A stretch of 64,000 bases of DNA from Amaranthus tricolor. Its lineage: Eukaryota; Streptophyta; Magnoliopsida; Caryophyllales; Amaranthaceae. The stretch is taken from the NCBI RefSeq assembly GCF_026212465.1, contig NC_080062.1, positions 470,501-534,500 of the forward strand, given 5' to 3'. Below are positions 12,603 to 22,450 of the stretch, piece after piece. Each line of letters begins with the position of its first letter. Within the stretch, counting starts at the first letter, position 1. Position numbers and translations under genes: made by a program. Below the pieces are notes generated by a model, which saw nothing but the letters and a program-made list of their open reading frames with translations, was not told the DNA's origin and ran no database searches.

Positions 12603-13203
12603 GAAATTAGAAAAAAAAAAATGCTTCCCTTCTTGCCTATTTAATAGTATATATTTTCATTTCATAAAGAATTCATGAAACACAAATTTTTAAGTGAGAC
12701 CGTTTCTTTGAAAGAGCATCTTTAATTAAACTGATCTAAAAAGGAAAATAAAGAGCAAGTTTTTTGGGAGGTATTAAGAAATAAGAATATTGTAAATATG
12801 CATTTAGAATATTGTAAGTACTAAAGTACTTAGTCGGTAGACATTAAGTATATTGTAAGTAGGTATTAATAAGCATTAAGGCCATGGTAAGTAGGCTAGT
12901 AGGCTAAGTTTCTCGGTAGTTATAAAAAATATTGTAAGTGGTAATTTTAAGTACTTTTTTGTAGGCATTAAGCATATTGTAAGTAAGCATAAAGAATAAT
13001 GTAAGTAGACATTAAGAATGCAATAAGTAAACATTAAGGTTTAATGGACTGGGCCTGAGAGATGTCTCTCAAGAAACCGAATATTCATGAAAATAAATAA
13101 AAAATTAAATGGTGAAGATATTATTTAGTTAAATAATAAAATTAATAAATAAAAAATAGTGATTGTAAATATTAAAAAATATACAACATAAAGTTGGTGA
13201 AAA
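12603..13203. repeat. Degenerate ~24-bp tandem array (mainly 12770-13036)
   Basis: The motif GTAGNCATTAAGNATATTGTAAGTA recurs in diverged form roughly ten times (for example ATTGTAAGTACT, ATTGTAAGTAGGTATTAATA, AGGCATTAAGCATATTGTAA). It is old and imperfect. The flanks are plain AT-rich DNA. A GGGCCT motif near 13045 could be a distant site II element of the eL8 promoter, but this is weak. Confidence 0.6.
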
Positions 13204-14440
13204 AAATATCATCATCATCATCCAACCCAATATATCCCGTTCATAGAAAAAAACTATGGACAGGGTCTGGGAAGGGAAGGATGGCGGCAACTCATACCCA
13301 TAGAGAAAAGCGCGGCCAAAGGAGTCCGCCGGCTCAAGAAAGATACGGAAACGTAGCTATACGGGAAAGATAAAAGACCTATAAATAAAAAAGAGACCCA
13401 CCTACAAAATGAAATAAAATAAAATAAAAGTAAATGGTAGCAAAAAAAACTAATAAAGGAAACGAGAGGAGTATGGAAACGAGAGGAGCATGATGGCAAG
13501 AACACAAAGAAGTAATCTACGAGGACATCAGTAATTTAAAACATGATGTGACGCCTCCAACTACCCCTATCCCTAGTCAGGCCCTCGGAGTGGTTTAGCT
13601 CACGCAAGTCAATTTTTATCTGTTCATCCCAAGTTCTCCTGGGTCTTCCTCGACTCCTCTTACCCTCTACTATAATGCTTTCTACTCTCCTGATAGGTGC
13701 GGCGAGAGTCTTTCTCTGCACATGTCCAAATCATCTCAATCTATTTTCGCGCATTTTTTCAAAAATAGAGGTACTCCTAGTTTGTCTCTAAACTCTTGGT
13801 TCCTAATTCAATCCATCAATGTGTGCCCACACATCCACCTCAGCATACGCATTTCTGTAACTTCTATCTTATGTTCAAAAATCTTTTTAACAGGCTAGCA
13901 TTCGGTCCCATATAGCAGAGCAGGTCTGATTGTCGTCCAGTAGAATTTTCGTTTTAACCTGCTTGAGAATTTCCTACCACATAGCACCACGGTGGCTGCA
14001 CGCTACTTGATCCAACCCGTTTGTATGCGATGGTTTACATCTCCGTCAATCTCTCCATCCCTTTGAATGATCGATCCCAAATACTTGTACTTGGTTGTAC
14101 AGTTAACAACTGCTTCTCCAATGGACACCGCTGGTTCACCTACCGGTGCTGTCCCACTAAAGTCACATCACAAATACTCAGTCTTCGTACGACTAATGCG
14201 CAACCCTATACCTTCTAAAGCTTCCCTCCACTCATCCAATTTATTACTAACCTCTTCTCTAGTTTCTGCTACCAGCACTATATCGTCCGCGAAAAGCATG
14301 TACCACGGTATCGTCTCCCAAATAGATTGAGAAATCTCTTCCATAATGACGGTAAAAATGAAAGGGTTTAGAGTCGATCCCTGATGTAGCCCAACTTCAA
14401 CCGGGAAAGACTCTGGTATCCCCACTGGTGTTTGAATAAT
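13204..14440 (-). mobile_element. 5'-truncated, decayed RTE-like LINE
   Basis: The minus strand carries the C-terminal part of a non-LTR retrotransposon polyprotein. At about 14425-14168 there is a reverse-transcriptase palm with GLHQGS, then MLFADDIVLVAET (catalytic FADD) and ISRTKTEYL. The frame then breaks: a stop follows EYL, and the homologous reading continues in another frame (LLYGTEC, MRMLRWMCGHT-like). A C-terminal block at 13721-13536 includes RGRPRRTWDEQI and LTRDRGSWRR. The 3' end is a short ATC/GAT microsatellite (13208-13222), typical of RTE-clade tails. The endonuclease half is missing. Dead copy. Confidence 0.88.
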
Positions 14441-14706
14441 TGAATAATTTGCGAATTACAGCCTTAAAGGTTAGCAATTTTACAAATTACAGCCTCAATG
14501 TTTATTTTTTACGAATTAAAGCCACTAAAGTATCGAAGTTTACAGGTTCAGACCAAAAAAAAAGAATTTCGACCATTTTGGTTCTCGAAATTTTAGGTTG
14601 AGTGGTTGGAGTTATATGTGTTTGGTCTAAACTTGTGAACTTTAATACTTTGTTGGTTGTAATTCGCAAAAAATAAACATTAAGGCTGTAATTCGCAAAT
14701 CATTCT
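14441..14706. mobile_element. Foldback MITE with long terminal inverted repeats
   Basis: The left end (GAATAATTTGCGAATTACAG) and the reverse complement of the right end (GAATGATTTGCGAATTACAG) match, and the inverted match continues for about 100 bases on each side (both arms carry AAAGTAT..AAGTT and a CAGACC/TAGACC block). Almost the whole 266 bp is a hairpin. It abuts the 5' end of the LINE. No coding capacity; the superfamily cannot be told. Confidence 0.75.
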
Positions 14707-15265
14707 AAAAAATTTAGATAAAGTTAATAAAATAACGTAAGGATCATAAGTATTTAATAATGTTAAAATAAAATTAGTTGAAAAATATGAAGACCATACA
14801 CAGTAACAAATATTAAAATTAGGGTGACTAAGACTAATTATGTCAAAAAAAATATGATATAGATAAATATAATATTTATGCAAATAACAAATTGAATTGT
14901 CTAAACTGAAAAATAAAAACATCAAAATAGTAACATCAAAATGAACATAAAGGGTAAATATAAGAGTTGAAAAAAAAAAAAATCAAATCATACCTTATAG
15001 ACTATAGTCTATAGATATAATCCCAAAATTAAGTCAAAATAATATAAAATAAAAAGAAAATCAACACTGCTTTAGTTTTGGTTCGGGCTATATATAGGTT
15101 CGGGCTATCAATAATAACAAATTGCGTTGTGTTATGTTATAGTTAAGGTCACCAAAATCCTGTCACACCACGAGCACACGAGCCAACAAGGGCGGACTTT
15201 AGTTTTGGTTGACTAAAGCACGACCTTAGCTTTTTATATTAAATTTTTGGCTTGACCCTCTAAAA
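14707..15265. other. AT-rich intergenic DNA
   Basis: No gene or clear element. The stretch holds two close copies of GGTTCGGGCTAT near 15085-15105 and a copy of TTTAGTTTTGGTT in each half. Confidence 0.5.
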
Positions 15266-15550
15266 TACTCCTTTCTATTCAGCTTATGTCTCCCATTTTC
15301 TTTTATGGTCAAGTCATCTTAATTGTCCCATTTCTATTTTTGGTATGGGTTTTTGACTTTTATGCCCTTAGTAGCTTTATCCTATTTTCAATTATACCCT
15401 TCATTACCCATACTAATTTTCTTCCCTTACATTAAAAAACCCATAATACCACTTTCTTTTCTACCCTTAGGGATTAGGGTCCCACTTTTGACTCTCCTTA
15501 AAATCCGTGAAAAGTCAAATGGGACTTCTAAGGTGAATAGGAGGGAGTAT
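15266..15550. mobile_element. Stowaway-like MITE
   Basis: The left end TACTCCTTTCTATTCAGCTT and the right end, ending GAATAGGAGGGAGTA, form terminal inverted repeats of the CTCCCTCC type. They are flanked by TA dinucleotides, the Tc1/mariner target. About 285 bp with AT-rich non-coding interior and inner inverted segments (TCTCCCATTT / AAATGGGACT). Family features fit Stowaway. Confidence 0.75.
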
Positions 15551-17165
15551 ATTTTAGTTATTTGATTGTACATTAAGAGGTCTCCCTATTGTGTTATTTG
15601 ATTGTACACATATAACTGGGTATCCGGATTACGACCCGTATATCCGGTTTAATCTGGGTCGGAACCAGATCGCAATTTCAAATACCCGCGTATCCGGTTT
15701 TAAACACCCATACTTTAGATCGATCGATCGACCCTATTCATTTCAACTCCTGAAAATTCATGATGACAATAGTTGAGATCGATCAATCGATCGATCGATC
15801 CCTTTTCGAGAGAACATAGTGCATCTATGATGACCAGTAGCTGAGATCGATCAATCAATCACTTTTTGAGTTGAACCTTTAGCTGCTCCGATTTAGGTGC
15901 ACATTTCCCTAGGGCCCATTATAATTTGGACAACCTTCTAAGTGTATAATGTCTATTTTTAGTAGAAGTCTTAGGTCATGAGGGGTTTTTTCCAATATAT
16001 AAGGGTTGATGTAATAGCAAGAGAGGGAGACCTAGCATAGTTTTAGCTTAACATATTGTAGATTATTTTTGTTTCTACCTTTCTATTTTGTTTTTCATTA
16101 GTCTAAAGAACCCTAGATTTTATCTTTTAGCATTTTAATTAATTTGTAATCAAGGTTATCTTTTGATTTTGATTCCTTCAAGTATTCAATCTATTCTGTC
16201 ACTATTTTTGGATTTATGTTCATCCCAACCTCCATTGTTGAGAGATGAAGCTATTGCAATTTTTGGGTTTTACATATTTGATTAGCAATCACTCCCAAAC
16301 TTTGTAGGTATATTCCTTCTTGCTTTAATCACATTATTCCTTTGTTAGTTTGCAATTTCATAATGGTTTGTGATGTTCACTATTGTTGAGTTATACTATG
16401 TTTTTGCTTAATTTCAGTAGCTTGATCATCATATTAGCATTTGTTGTTATTGCTAGATATATTGATAACATGAGTAGTAAGTAGTCATTTAGGGTTAGGG
16501 GTTGACCCAACCTTTGCATATGTACTGATTTGGTAGTTAATGGTTGATGTTGGTTTGATTGTGAACCTAAGAAGTGGGTAACTCTGTTTATTGTGTTGAG
16601 GTCACTTAGATCGCACTCTAAAGACCAACGAGAGTTGGGTTTCTAGGAGATCGAACCTCTCTCAATGATCGGAGTAGAGGGCAAGGGATCAACGAGAATT
16701 AAACCTTGCACTTACCCCACAAATTGGGAGTTTCACCCTTTGCCTACGAGAGTAGGGAAGGATTGATGGGTTATTGGATATTTATTGCCCGTGGGTCTTA
16801 TTCTCGCACATGAGAGTGAGGGTAATAAGATTCTCAGAGGCGATCCCAAGCTCGATCCAGGATCAGATTGCTCTTTGCATTTGAATCCACACCTTTACAA
16901 TTAACCCAAAGTAGACCCTTGTCATATGAAGTCCATTACATGTAAGTCAGCCCCTACCCCGATATTTTCTTTCTTTATTGTTTTTGTTAGTTACAATCAT
17001 AGTTTAAACCATCATCTACCCCTATCTTATGTTATCCCAATGCCTAAGAGCTAAGAGGCCCTATGTCTCGCATTCCACTCCTTGTGTTCGACCCGTATGT
17101 GCTACAACACTGTGCACTTGCGGTAACTCATTATTTGAGATAAATTTGTGTGTACAGTCACCAGG
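15551..17165 (+). mobile_element. Probable LTR remnant of a gypsy-type retrotransposon, with GATC-rich repeats
   Basis: Inference from texture. The first ~300 bases hold three GATCGATC clusters (15718-15733, 15777-15800, 15845-15860) and repeated TATCCGGTTT motifs. Then comes a leader-like segment (ATATAAGGG near 15996), a T-rich region, repeated ACGAGAGT/CGAGAATT phrases (16628-16760) and an end with GTGTTCGACCCGTATGTGCT near 17085. Such blocks are familiar from LTRs of plant Ty3/gypsy elements. No gag-pol, primer-binding site or second LTR is present, so at most a solo or truncated LTR. Ends are not defined. Confidence 0.45.
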
Positions 17166-17338
17166 ACTATGTCCATGAAACAAACCGAAAGTTCCATTTC
17201 ACCTCATATCTAGCATGAATTCCTGCAGTAATTAATGTTCACAGCAAAATACATTCCTCTCATTCCTTTGAAATTACAAGACAACATCTAAACAGTCTCA
17301 CTTGGATTTGCATTATGTAGCAAATTCAAATACGAGAG

Positions 17339-17400
17339 AAATTATCATCATACCCAGTGTATCCTGCTCATAGAACTATGATCAGGGTCTGGGGAAAAAC
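17339..17400 (-). mobile_element. Isolated 3' end of an RTE-like LINE
   Basis: ATCATCATACCCAGTGTATC, followed by CATAGAACTATG and CAGGGTCTGGGG, corresponds to the 3' terminus of the LINE at 13204-14440 (ATC repeats, CCCAATATATCC, ATAG..CTATG, CAGGGTCTGGGA). It is only about 60 bp, a severely 5'-truncated insertion in the 3' flank of the Clot gene. Confidence 0.7.
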
Positions 17401-17583
17401 GAGAGAAAATGGTACCAAAATGTGCAAGATTCGAAGTCATGAACCTCGAATTCATATTATTTCAGCTTTGAGATTCACCTCAGTCAGGCACAAACTCAAC
17501 AGTAAATTTATTTTTGTTCCCCAGAATGAGTGGGTATCTGATAAAAACTATAGCATCTAAACATCAAAAAAGTATTTGAAGTT

Positions 17584-19345
17584 TTATTTGGATTCAGCAA
17601 GAAGAGCACTGATCTTTGAATCAATGTGGGCTTCATGGTCTTCAAGACGAGCAGCAACTGCATCATTTTCCCAGCGAATAAGTGTCGGAACACCCTTGAG
17701 CTGAAACGTCGAGTCTACCCTCCAAGGGTGTAGGGGATTCCTCCAAGTGGGTCGATCCCCCACATAAGCTCGTAAAAGAGCCACATCATCTCCCGATGCT
17801 TCCAACTTCTTGTATATCATGGGTTCAGCTCTCACACAATCTGCATTCAATGTAACAAAGTTTTTTTCCCTAACATCAGCATTCAACACCATATATATAC
17901 GATCTTTATGAATTCACACAAGTTTTTCCTTTTGTTTACTCGTTTTTGGGCATTGTAGCTGACTATTGCCGAGAATGCCATTCAAATGAGCAACCACATG
18001 ATATTATCCTATGTTACTTGGACTCTTTATTCTTCACGTATCCATGTCCGATCATTGATGCTCGGACATTGGTATGACACTTAGTTACTTCAGTTTAGGC
18101 GTAAAATTGAATATATAGACGTGTTCGATACTTGAACAAGTACCAGTATTCGACATCCGTACCCGAGTCATAAATAAAATGATATTATCAAAAGGAATAA
18201 TTCGTTAAGCATATTTCGCCCCTATAAAATTATGGAAGTATTAATCTCATGTCATTACCGGTTCTTTGCACCAAATTTCTCAGCAACAAGCTCAATGGGC
18301 AGCTAATGTTGTAAATGAAGTTCTCACTTATACTTGGCACAACATCAATGTATTTCGCATAACAAATTACAATAAGGACTCGTTTTCCTCACCTTATTTC
18401 CTATTCTAACAAGTTCAACTCAGCAAGTTTTAATAAGTCCAACACTTCAATTCAGTTCCACCATAATAATTCCCGGAGAACAGGAATTAACCCTCTACAT
18501 TCCTATACCACAATGCTATTAAGTAGCTCCCACCCAAACAAGGTTAGATGGAGTCCGGTTACGCAATGTCAAACAAAGAACAACTAAGTTTCATCTATAT
18601 TCTCCACAAGATACTTTTCATCGAGAACTATTTTTAGCAAGAAAAATGTTTTCTATCAAACCAAACACCCCTTTAGTCCATTACAAGCCTAAGTTTTGCT
18701 TCAAGTTAATATGATGACAACATCACACCTATAAACACATTTTATATTATCTCCGGTATGAGGGGAATCCCATACAGGAAAGACGCGTAGGGGACATTAT
18801 CTTTGTGTAGGTGTTGAGAAACACAAAGTCTTCAACTATTATGCGAACCCATGGTTCTTTTTAATTACACATATCACTTCTAGAGCCATGGCCTATGTTA
18901 CTCGGACACTTCATTTTGCTTCACATACTCGTCCGATCCTTGATGCTCAGACATTGGTATGACACTTAGACACTTCATTTTAGGCGTAAGATTGAATATT
19001 TAGACGTATTCGACGCTTGGACATGTACCAATATCTGACATTAGTACCAGAGTCTACGAAATATAGGCCATGGCTTATGATGAAGCATTATAATTTGAAA
19101 TTTTACACTTGGTTGATTTATAATTAGTGATAAAAGCAAAAACATTACTCAATAATAACAAATAAGAAAGGTAGAGAGAAATCAAAAGAGAGAAAATTAC
19201 CAGGACACCAACTGAGATTAGTAGAAGGATCTTTATCAGCTAAGAACAGGATGAAACTAGCTTTGTTATTTGCTGCTTCTTCCTTAAACTTGCTGAATAC
19301 CTCATTGAAACTTGAAACTGTAGCATCAACAATCTTCAACCCCAT
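17584..19345 (-). CDS. Thioredoxin-like protein Clot (TXNDC17 family)
   Basis: Small cytosolic thioredoxin-fold disulfide reductase related to animal TRP14/TXNDC17. Two coding exons, minus strand: 19201-19345 and 17584-17840; 402 nt, 133 residues. The active site WCPDC (residues 46-50) is split by the intron, after the first base of the Asp codon. Also seen are FILFLADKD before it, CVRAEPMIYKKLE after it, and YVGDRPTWRNP..HPWRVDS and GVPTLIRW with the cis-Pro, all typical of Clot. It ends LLAESK. A 5' UTR intron is likely: an acceptor (TTTGTCAG) lies 6 bases before the ATG and a donor (TTTAG|GTATTTC) at about 20453. Length and motifs fit the family. Confidence 0.93.
18009..18178. mobile_element. 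MITE family A, copy 1 (Clot intron)
   Basis: Flanked by the 11-base direct repeat ATGATATTATC (17998-18008 and 18179-18189). It begins CTATGTTACTTGGACTC and shares its interior (GATGCTCGGACATTGGTATG, TTTAGGCGTAAAATTGAATA) with the copies near 18.9, 48.4 and 58.7 kb. The long duplication suggests a Mutator-like non-autonomous element. Confidence 0.8.
18892..19067. mobile_element. MITE family A, copy 2 (Clot intron)
   Basis: It begins CCTATGTTACTCGGAC and ends with a decayed version of the same terminus. CCATGG lies on both flanks. The interior matches copy 1, so this one intron holds two members in the same orientation. Confidence 0.75.
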
Positions 19346-19414
19346 CTTTTTCTGACAAATAATTATCTCAATTCAATGACATTTTGGAATTGGGATGTCA
19401 AAAACACAAAAAAC

Positions 19415-19735
19415 TTCCAGATTTTTTAAGATAAAAATTGTCGAAAATAATCCGACGTTTCACACATTAGCTATGAATAATCCACACTTATTGATTATTT
19501 CTAATAATCTTATCTTTAATATGTATTTGCTCCCAGCACACCCGGTGTGGGAGGGCAGGGGTGAGGCCGTGGGGCTTTGATGGGTTAGGTGATGGTTGCG
19601 GTGCTTTAGATCATTGGGTATGCCGGGAGCAAATACATAACAAATAGATTATCTGATAATAATTTACTCAAATGTAAGATTATTCACAGAGTAAAAGATT
19701 AGATTATTTTCGATAATTTTTTAATCAATTACTAA
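19415..19735. mobile_element. Foldback element in the Clot leader intron
   Basis: The two ends are inverted copies (TTGTCGAAAATAATC left; GATTATTTTCGATAA right), and inverted matching continues inward through ATGTATTTGCTCCC / GGGAGCAAATACAT (about 19520 and 19624). The central ~100 bp is strikingly GC-rich. A partial duplicate of the host region at 20115-20320 lacks it. Confidence 0.75.
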
Positions 19736-19854
19736 GAACAAAAACCCTTTCATTTTTAACCTACAATTCCAATAATTATCAAACAAACAAGAAAAAAATA
19801 ACAAAAATAAAGATAAATTAAAAATTTTTTGAAACCCTAACACCAAATTTCTTA

Positions 19855-20090
19855 ATATCATATTTGGAAACAATAATTTCATTTTAAAATTTAAAATTGG
19901 CTTAAATTTATTGTTTCGCGAATCAAAAATTTTTAAATTTTAATTTGGATTGAATTCCTCCATTATTTCTAAAATAGTTAAAGTTAAGAATTTGAAAATA
20001 ACTACCCAAACCTCATCATTCTCAAATTTTCATATAATTTCAAAATCTATAATTTAAAATGAAATACTTTCTCCCAAACACTACATAAAA
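19855..20090. repeat. Dispersed AT-rich element, family B copy 1
   Basis: TTTAAAATTGGCTTAAATTT, GAATTTGAAAAT..ACCCAAACCT and TTTAAAATGAAATACTT recur in almost the same order at 44430-44635, and in related inverted form at 63340-63560. Non-coding MITE-like family. Confidence 0.65.
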
Positions 20091-20093
20091 ATT

Positions 20094-20453
20094 TCTAATT
20101 CATTTGAATCGCTGATAAGCATCGTCTATCTTCAGCCCCATATTTTTCTGCCATACAATTTTATCAAATCAATGACAATTCGAAATTGGGATGTCAAAAG
20201 GAAAATTTCCCAGATTTATTCATTAATTACTAAGAACAAATACCCGTTCTTTTTGAACAAACAATTCCTAAAATTATGCAATAAACAAGCAAAAATCAAC
20301 ACAAAGATAAATTCATAATGGTTTTGATGGGTTTTCACCATTTTTCTTAACAAACACATACAAAGATTGTTAAAGGGTATCTAATTCATTTAAATTACTG
20401 ATAAAGATTTAAGCTTAAAGATGATTTGAAGCGGAAAATTGAAGAGAAATACC
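20094..20453 (-). pseudogene. Partial duplicate of the Clot start region
   Basis: On the minus strand, 20115-20150 reads AAAAATATGGGGCTGAAGAT, coding MGLKIDDA before going out of frame: a copy of the true start (MGLKIVDA). The downstream-of-gene side continues in parallel (CAATTCGAAATTGGGATGTC, ATTACTAAGAACAAATACCC). It is probably inside the 5' UTR intron, so it would be removed by splicing. The segment CTAATTCATTT..CTGATAA recurs at 20378, suggesting more than one duplication step. Confidence 0.65.
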
Positions 20454-20639
20454 TAAAGAAAAACCAGGAATTTGGCTTGTTTGGGAGGAATTCGCAAGTT
20501 CCTTCTATTTGCTTTAAACTAGAAATGATGTATAAAAAGCGAAGAATCCCGCCGGATTTAGCACGCTATTGGTTTTTTACTCTTTTAAGAGGACAGCTTG
20601 GTTCGGATTCGATCTTAGTAGGACTCGATATAATAAAAT

Positions 20640-21581
20640 TATAAAAATATTTTGATTTAAATTTGAGAAAAAAATGTTGGACTTTAAATTAGGGTGGGAT
20701 AGTCCAATTTTATAAATAATTCTATGTAATTTTTCTACAATTTTAATTTTGAACCTGGTATTCGACTTCAATTTTGTTCAAATATTCAGTTTTCTAATTA
20801 TTTTAGATGTATTTATATTTTATAAGGTTGATATAGAAACATATGAAAGACACTCTAGCTTCTAAGTTCATCACTAGTGATTCAGTTTCAAGACACGATT
20901 GAGGAGAATATTCCCAAGAGTCCAATACTATTAATACTTTGTTGTGCGCACTTATTTAAAAAACATTATTATTGTGATATTTCAAATTGTTTTTAAGTAG
21001 AATTCGGCCAAATAGTAACCTGTTTGAGTTTTTAAGTTAGATGGTCGATTATCCTTCTTTGTTAAGTAGAATTGAGAAAATTCAAAATAAATTATTAAGC
21101 AAGTTCAATTCCATCATAACTCGATCCCACTGAGAACCCGTGAATCCAACTTGGAGCAAATAAAACCTGAGTTTGAGTTAGAGTTCGAGTTGCAAAAGTC
21201 CATCTATTTGTCAAAGTAAAATCAGATTATACAAAATTCGCTTTGCATACAACTCGTTGCCATCCCTACTTTTTTATCAATCTAGAATTGCTTTTTTTTT
21301 TTGAGTGTTGTAAATTTGCTACACTACTTTCCTGTTCTAACAATCCCACAATATTTTTCTTCTAATTATCCTCTCAATATCCTTTTAATTTATTTCACAA
21401 ATTTGATCTTTCTTTACAGTATGTCAAAGAACCAACTTAACTAAATAACAATTTTTTTCCTTACTCTCTTTGCTGTAGCGCTAAATATTTTTTGGGATCT
21501 TCTACTTGGGAAAAAAACCTACATAGATCAAACAAAGAACAAGCAAACTTTGAGTAAAAATAACATACTTCACATACATAT
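20640..21581. other. AT-rich intergenic DNA
   Basis: No convincing gene, RNA or repeat was seen in this stretch between the Clot upstream region and the solo LTR. Confidence 0.5.
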
Positions 21582-22211
21582 TGTTGGGATTTTGTGACTT
21601 GAACCGAGTCTAAGATCGGGTTTTAAGATGAAATTAAGAGATGAGTCGAAGTGTGCGGAGTGCGGAGTACTACGTGGGGCGCGGAGTAGCTACTGGATTG
21701 GAAGACGCCCAGGTCGCGAGCCGTACATTTGATCGCGTGTCGCGAGTTTCTGAAAGAAAAGCTATTGTTTCGGAAAACAGGTAGGTCGCGGGCCGCAACC
21801 TAGTACGCGAGCCGCGACTTGTGTAGTTTTTTGTGGGTTTTTAGTTTTCGCACGTTCTTTTGACGGTTATTTAGTTTTTGGGTCGTTTTCTTTGTAATTG
21901 TTAACCTAATTTCTTTTAATTAAGTGGCATACTATATAAACTCCTCTTGTAATTAGAATTAGGGATGATGCATGAAACACAAGTGAGGAAAACTAAAAGA
22001 GAAAAAGTTTGGAGAGCCATTGTTGTGGCTTCTCGTTCATCTTGTAATCTCCCAGTTTATAGTGAAAAGTTTGTTCTCGGTGCCGGTGGATGTAGCTATC
22101 ACGTTGATAGTGAACCACGTTAATTTCTCGGTGTGATTTCTTTATTGTTTGTCTAAATCTTTATTGCTTTCCGTTATTATTTTTGATCTTTGTTTCCGCT
22201 GTCGCGCAACA
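21582..22211 (+). mobile_element. Solo LTR with 5-bp target-site duplication
   Basis: The element starts TGTTGGGATTTTGTGACTTG and ends CCGCTGTCGCGCAACA, with the TG...CA termini of LTR retrotransposons. CATAT lies directly on both sides (21577-21581 and 22212-22216). A TATA-like ACTATATAAACTCC sits near 21935, as in a U3/R promoter. There is no internal domain, so it arose by LTR-LTR recombination. The style suggests Ty1/copia, but this is inference. Confidence 0.88.
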
Positions 22212-22450
22212 CATATATCTATCAATATAATAAACTGAATATTTTAAAATTTCTTCTTGTAAACAACTTCAAAAAAGAAAGCAGAAAATAAATGCAAAAG
22301 ATAAAATTAACACTAGTACTTGGTTATTGATTACAAGAATTATACATCCCAAATGCCAATCAATAACCTCTTTTGGGGTTTTTCGGTACAAGGTAGGCTG
22401 ACGAAAGAAAATCAATGATCGAGCTTTTTTAGTATTGATCAAGGATATAT

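Noticed and set aside
20531..20539. TATAAAAAG, a good plus-strand TATA box
   Set aside because: No plus-strand gene follows; the only coding gene nearby is on the minus strand.
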